Below are positions 14,550 through 17,203 of a stretch of 17,203 nucleotides of DNA, piece by piece. Below the pieces are notes generated by a model. The model worked only from the letters and a program-made list of their open reading frames with translations. It searched no databases and was not told the origin of the DNA. The DNA lies in the NCBI GenBank assembly GCA_022448705.1, contig JAKUUF010000021.1:1-17203 (forward strand), read 5' to 3'. Every line of letters starts with the position of its first letter. Position 1 is the stretch's first letter. This stretch comes from SAR324 cluster bacterium. GTDB taxonomy: Bacteria; SAR324; NAC60-12. The position numbers were made by a program, and so were the translations under genes.

Positions 14550-15313
14550 AAAAAAAGAAAATTTTAAACTACAGTTGCAGCTTCACCGTTTCTTTGATCA
14601 TGCTGGTCCTTTCTGGTCCATACATTAACCAGACAGCACAGGCATTTTTTGAGGATCAGGTAAAATACAAATTTGTGCACCATTGGTATCCAATGCTGAG
14701 CGATTCTTCTCCGGAGAAAAGATTTCAGGCTGCAAGGGCCTTTTTGACATATCCGGAATGGAGTTTGCCCTTGCTTCGCAATGCCATAATGAATCCGGAT
14801 TCTGAAAATGTGTCCTGGCAAATTGCAATGTTAATTGGAATGCTGGGAGATTCAACTGATGTGCCTCCTTTGCTTAAGATCTGGAGAGAATTGGGAATGG
14901 ATGAAAACTCACCAATCTGGCTGGGAGCAATGCGGCGTTTATACTGGAAAAGTCGAGGTCCTGACCCTAGAACTCCAGTGCTGAAAAGTCTTGCTGTTAA
15001 TTTTACAGAAAATTCAGCTGAGACTGAAATAGACGAAAAAGCACTTAATTTATTATTCCAGATTGAAAATCCTGCAAACACATCCCGTTTTATTCGAGTA
15101 TCAGCTAATTATTGGCTAACAATAACAGATGAAAATATTCCATCAAAATACTTCTGGATTCCTGCCGGTGGACGTATAGAGTCCAGCATAAAGGCTAACA
15201 TTTACCCTGCTTCTCATGCAGAAAATATTCGCCTGGATTTCCGGATTTGGGAAGTTGGTGTCCCAGAACCTATTCTTCACCGCACTGGGGAAATCCGTTT
15301 TATAGTTAAATAA
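14546..15313 (+). CDS. Exported HEAT-like repeat protein, unknown function
   Basis: The start is ATG 14546. It overlaps the stop of the glycosyltransferase and has AAGGAG eight bases upstream, whereas a longer upstream frame merely runs inside the previous gene. The 255 residues begin with a signal peptide: four lysines, a hydrophobic core, and a likely cut after AQA at residue 33. Residues about 50-125 carry HEAT/armadillo-like helical pairs (SPEKRFQAARAFLTYPEW, SWQIAMLIGMLGDSTDVPPL). The C-terminal part, about 160-255, looks like a beta sandwich. There is no catalytic motif. Export plus the neighbouring glycosyltransferase and phosphatase suggests an envelope role, which is inference from context only. 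Confidence 0.8.
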   Translation: MKKKKILNYSCSFTVSLIMLVLSGPYINQTAQAFFEDQVKYKFVHHWYPMLSDSSPEKRFQAARAFLTYPEWSLPLLRNAIMNPDSENVSWQIAMLIGMLGDSTDVPPLLKIWRELGMDENSPIWLGAMRRLYWKSRGPDPRTPVLKSLAVNFTENSAETEIDEKALNLLFQIENPANTSRFIRVSANYWLTITDENIPSKYFWIPAGGRIESSIKANIYPASHAENIRLDFRIWEVGVPEPILHRTGEIRFIVK

Positions 15314-15329
15314 ACCTCCATATTTAATA

Positions 15330-15359
15330 TTCTGTTGACCTGGACAGAAAAAATCTTTT
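15330..15359 (+). terminator. Possible intrinsic terminator after the HAD/GT/HEAT operon
   Basis: TTCTGT (15330-15335) can pair with ACAGAA (15344-15349) around an 8-base loop. A short spacer and a run of Ts follow (from 15354 on). The stem is only 6 base pairs and A/T-rich, so the call is modest. The position between the operon end at 15313 and the isc promoter fits. Confidence 0.4.
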
Positions 15360-15382
15360 TTTATAATTTTCAAATATTTTTC

Positions 15383-15411
15383 TTGATATAGTACTAATTT
15401 AGTGCTATATA
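15383..15411 (+). promoter_or_regulatory. Promoter of the iscR-iscS-iscU operon
   Basis: TTGATA (15383-15388) and TATATA (15406-15411) are 17 bases apart, close to the sigma-70 consensus (-35 4 of 6, -10 5 of 6). The predicted start of transcription, near 15418, leaves a leader of only about 19 bases before ATG 15437. The operator listed next covers the spacer and both boxes in part. Confidence 0.7.
15386..15410 (+). promoter_or_regulatory. 25-bp inverted-repeat operator, probable IscR/Rrf2 binding site
   Basis: Twelve-base arms around a central T (15398) pair at 11 of 12 positions, the exception being T15392 opposite G15404. The centre reads ACTAATTTAGT, and the ends are ATA and TAT. Against the E. 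coli type 1 IscR consensus (25 bp, ATA ends, core ACTRWWWYAGT, TAT ends), length, core and ends agree in register, while the flanking positions differ. It overlaps the promoter, as expected for repression of its own operon when the regulator carries an Fe-S cluster. Confidence 0.75.
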
Positions 15412-15436
15412 TTGATGCACTTATAACAAATAGGAA

Positions 15437-15892
15437 ATGCTGAAATTATCAAAAAAGACAGATTACGCAATAATCTTACTTACCCATCTGGGTGAGGTTA
15501 ATGCTCCTGTAAGTGCCCAGAAAGTAGCCGAACACTATCAATTGCCTTACCCGATGGTGGCAAATATACTTAAACTGCTGGTTTCTTCCGGATTAATTAA
15601 GTCGACTCGAGGACAGCGTGGTGGTTATGTGTTGGCAAGACCTGCAGAAAATATAATTTTGTCTGAGATAATTCAAGTCACTGATAATCCTTTTACTTTA
15701 GTTGAATGCGTTCATGATGAGGATTTATGCAAAGTGCACCAGTGTTGTCCTACCCAGCGTCCATTGATTGCTTTACATAATAAAATTCAGCGGTTTATAG
15801 AAGAAACTACTTTAGCCGCAATCATAAAAGACGCACAAATAATTAACCCAAATTTTGAGGATTCTGCATATGAAATTGCCCATTTATCTTGA
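15437..15892 (+). CDS. iscR: Rrf2-family Fe-S cluster regulator (IscR/SufR-like)
   Basis: This 151-residue regulator should sense Fe-S cluster status and control the operon it heads. The winged-helix DNA-binding part is standard: MLKLSKKTDYAIILLTHLG, the recognition region around VAEHYQLPYPMVANILKLL (30-48), and the wing STRGQRGGYVLARP (56-69). Candidate cluster ligands are C91, C98, C103 and C104 with H101; E. coli IscR uses three cysteines near 92, 98 and 104. The spacing differs slightly and resembles the SUF-type regulators. The symbol is given from gene order (iscS and iscU follow). The AGGA is only one base before the ATG, unusually close. Its last 23 bases overlap iscS. Confidence 0.88.
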   Translation: MLKLSKKTDYAIILLTHLGEVNAPVSAQKVAEHYQLPYPMVANILKLLVSSGLIKSTRGQRGGYVLARPAENIILSEIIQVTDNPFTLVECVHDEDLCKVHQCCPTQRPLIALHNKIQRFIEETTLAAIIKDAQIINPNFEDSAYEIAHLS

Positions 15893-17084
15893 TTATAATG
15901 CAACTACCCCTGTTGATCCGAAAGTAGTGGAGGCAATGATGCCTTATTTTACGGAATCATTCGGCAATGCGGCCAGCCGCAATCATTCATTTGGCTGGCA
16001 AGTAGAAAAAGTGGTGGATGACGCACGTGAATTAATTGGAAACTTAATTGGTGCAGGAGGTAAAGAAATCGTTTTTACCAGCGGAGCTACAGAATCAGAC
16101 AATCTGGCGATTTTGGGAGTTGCAGAATTTTACAAAAAAAAGGGAACACATATTATATCCAGCCCAATTGAGCACAAGGCCGTAATTGATCCTTGTAATG
16201 CCTTAGAGCAGAAAGGATACGAAATTACATTTCTTGACGTAGATAAACATGGCTGCATTGACCTGAAACAACTGGAAGACTCGATCCGAGAAGATACAAT
16301 TTTAGTTTCTTTGATGGCAGGAAACAACGAAATCGGCACTCTCAATCCTATCAGGGAAATAGGCCAGATCACTCGAAACAAAGGTGTACTTTTCCACACT
16401 GATGCAACACAAGGTGTGGGGAAAATACCCATTGATGTGGAGGAAATGAACATTGACCTTCTTTCCATGACTGCACATAAGTTTTATGGTCCAAAAGGAA
16501 TAGGTGCTTTGTACGTGCGACGAAAAAAACCCCGTGTTCGCTTGTCACCAATAATGTTTGGCGGAGGTCATGAACGAGGGATGCGTTCCGGCACACTTAA
16601 TGTGCCCGGAATTGTGGGATTTGCCAAAGCTCTGGAGCTCTCAGTTGAGGAAATGGCTTCTGAAGCAGAGCGCTTAACCGGATTGCGCCAAAGGCTTTTA
16701 GACCGTTTAAACTCAGAACTTGATTATATTTTTCTAAATGGTCATCCAACTGAAAGACTCCCCAATAACCTTAATTTAAGTTTTGGCTACGTGGAAGGTG
16801 AAAGTTTGATGATGGGAGTAAATGAGCTTGCTGTTTCTTCAGGTTCAGCTTGCACTTCTGCCAGCTTGGAGCCGTCTTATGTTCTGCGTGCCCTGGGAGT
16901 AGGTGACGATCTGGCACATTCATCAATCCGTTTCGGAATGGGAAGATTCACCACCGTTGAAGAAATAGATTATACAGCGGAAAAAACGATAGCAGCTGTG
17001 AAAAGGCTCCGTGAAATGTCTCCGCTTTATGAAATGGTCAAAGACGGAGTGGATTTGTCAACTGTACAATGGACATCCCATTAA
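15870..17084 (+). CDS. iscS: Cysteine desulfurase IscS
   Basis: IscS is a PLP enzyme that takes sulfur from cysteine and hands it as a persulfide to IscU and other acceptors. From ATG 15870 the protein is 404 residues, exactly the E. coli length, and starts with the typical MKLPIYLDYNATTPVD. A TTG at 15855 in the same frame is a less likely start. GAGG at 15857-15860 lies nine bases before the ATG, inside iscR. The PLP lysine is K204 in MTAHKFYGPKG, the stacking histidine is H102 in EHKAVIDP, and the active-site cysteine is C328 in SSGSACTSASLEPSYV. All key residues are present. The 23-base overlap with iscR points to cotranscription; iscU follows 31 bases later. Confidence 0.97.
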   Translation: MKLPIYLDYNATTPVDPKVVEAMMPYFTESFGNAASRNHSFGWQVEKVVDDARELIGNLIGAGGKEIVFTSGATESDNLAILGVAEFYKKKGTHIISSPIEHKAVIDPCNALEQKGYEITFLDVDKHGCIDLKQLEDSIREDTILVSLMAGNNEIGTLNPIREIGQITRNKGVLFHTDATQGVGKIPIDVEEMNIDLLSMTAHKFYGPKGIGALYVRRKKPRVRLSPIMFGGGHERGMRSGTLNVPGIVGFAKALELSVEEMASEAERLTGLRQRLLDRLNSELDYIFLNGHPTERLPNNLNLSFGYVEGESLMMGVNELAVSSGSACTSASLEPSYVLRALGVGDDLAHSSIRFGMGRFTTVEEIDYTAEKTIAAVKRLREMSPLYEMVKDGVDLSTVQWTSH

Positions 17085-17115
17085 AACATATTAACTTATT
17101 TAAAAAAAGGAATTC

Positions 17116-17203
17116 ATGGCTTATAGCGAAAAAGTTATTGATCACTACAATGACCCAAGAAATGTAGGAAGTTTGGAAAAAAATGATGAAAATACAGGGA
17201 CTG
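17116..17203 (+). CDS. iscU: Fe-S cluster scaffold IscU, N-terminal part (runs off the window)
   Basis: The first 29 codons read MAYSEKVIDHYNDPRNVGSL and go on through a Glu/Lys/Asp/Asn stretch to TGT at the window end. This is the canonical IscU opening, with DHYxxPRNVG. IscU is the scaffold on which the cluster is built from IscS sulfur. The cluster-binding cysteines lie beyond the window. AAAGG lies five bases before the ATG. Order iscR-iscS-iscU is the standard isc arrangement. Confidence 0.93.
   Translation, partial: MAYSEKVIDHYNDPRNVGSLEKNDENTGT

Overview
The window is ordinary bacterial chromosome of low to moderate G+C from a Gram-negative organism. The Gram-negative call rests on the long periplasm-type YidC, the NADPH-type gltB/gltD pair and the isc gene order. 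Many starts lack a clear Shine-Dalgarno (SD) sequence, while a few have a strong one. The mix of genes would fit a poorly characterised, possibly marine, proteobacterium-like lineage (delta-proteobacterial or SAR324-like). That placement is a guess from general familiarity and was not tested. No transposase, phage gene, CRISPR array, tRNA or rRNA was seen.

Layout. Positions 1-2352 (+) hold the end of rnpA, then yidD and yidC, the usual RNase P/membrane-insertase cluster next to the replication origin in many bacteria. Positions 2564-9470 (+) hold a 12-codon upstream reading frame overlapping the gltB start, then gltB, gltD and a signal-anchored protein with two copies of a CcmI/CycH-type beta domain. 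A strong bidirectional terminator at 9485-9511 separates this block from the minus-strand genes: an arrestin/Spo0M-like protein, tmk, and upstream of tmk a reading-frame-broken coding relic at 11190-11443. From 11465 the plus strand resumes with a DUF971 protein, ribH, an RNA-fold candidate that would hide the SD of a 62-residue orphan gene, and a hairpin. Then come three translationally overlapping genes (HAD phosphatase, GT4 glycosyltransferase, exported HEAT-like protein). Last is the isc operon: an Rrf2/IscR regulator behind a 25-bp operator placed on its promoter, iscS, and the start of iscU.

How the genes work together. yidD and yidC serve membrane-protein insertion. gltB and gltD form glutamate synthase for ammonia assimilation. 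tmk and ribH serve dTTP and riboflavin synthesis. The HAD/GT/HEAT trio looks like a small surface-glycan or envelope module. IscR, IscS and IscU build Fe-S clusters, which both GltB and GltD need. No dramatic new defence or mobile system is visible. The most promising unexplained items are the structured leader at 12302-12384 with its small gene, the broken frame at 11190-11443, the upstream frame at the gltB start, and the tandem CycH-like domain protein.
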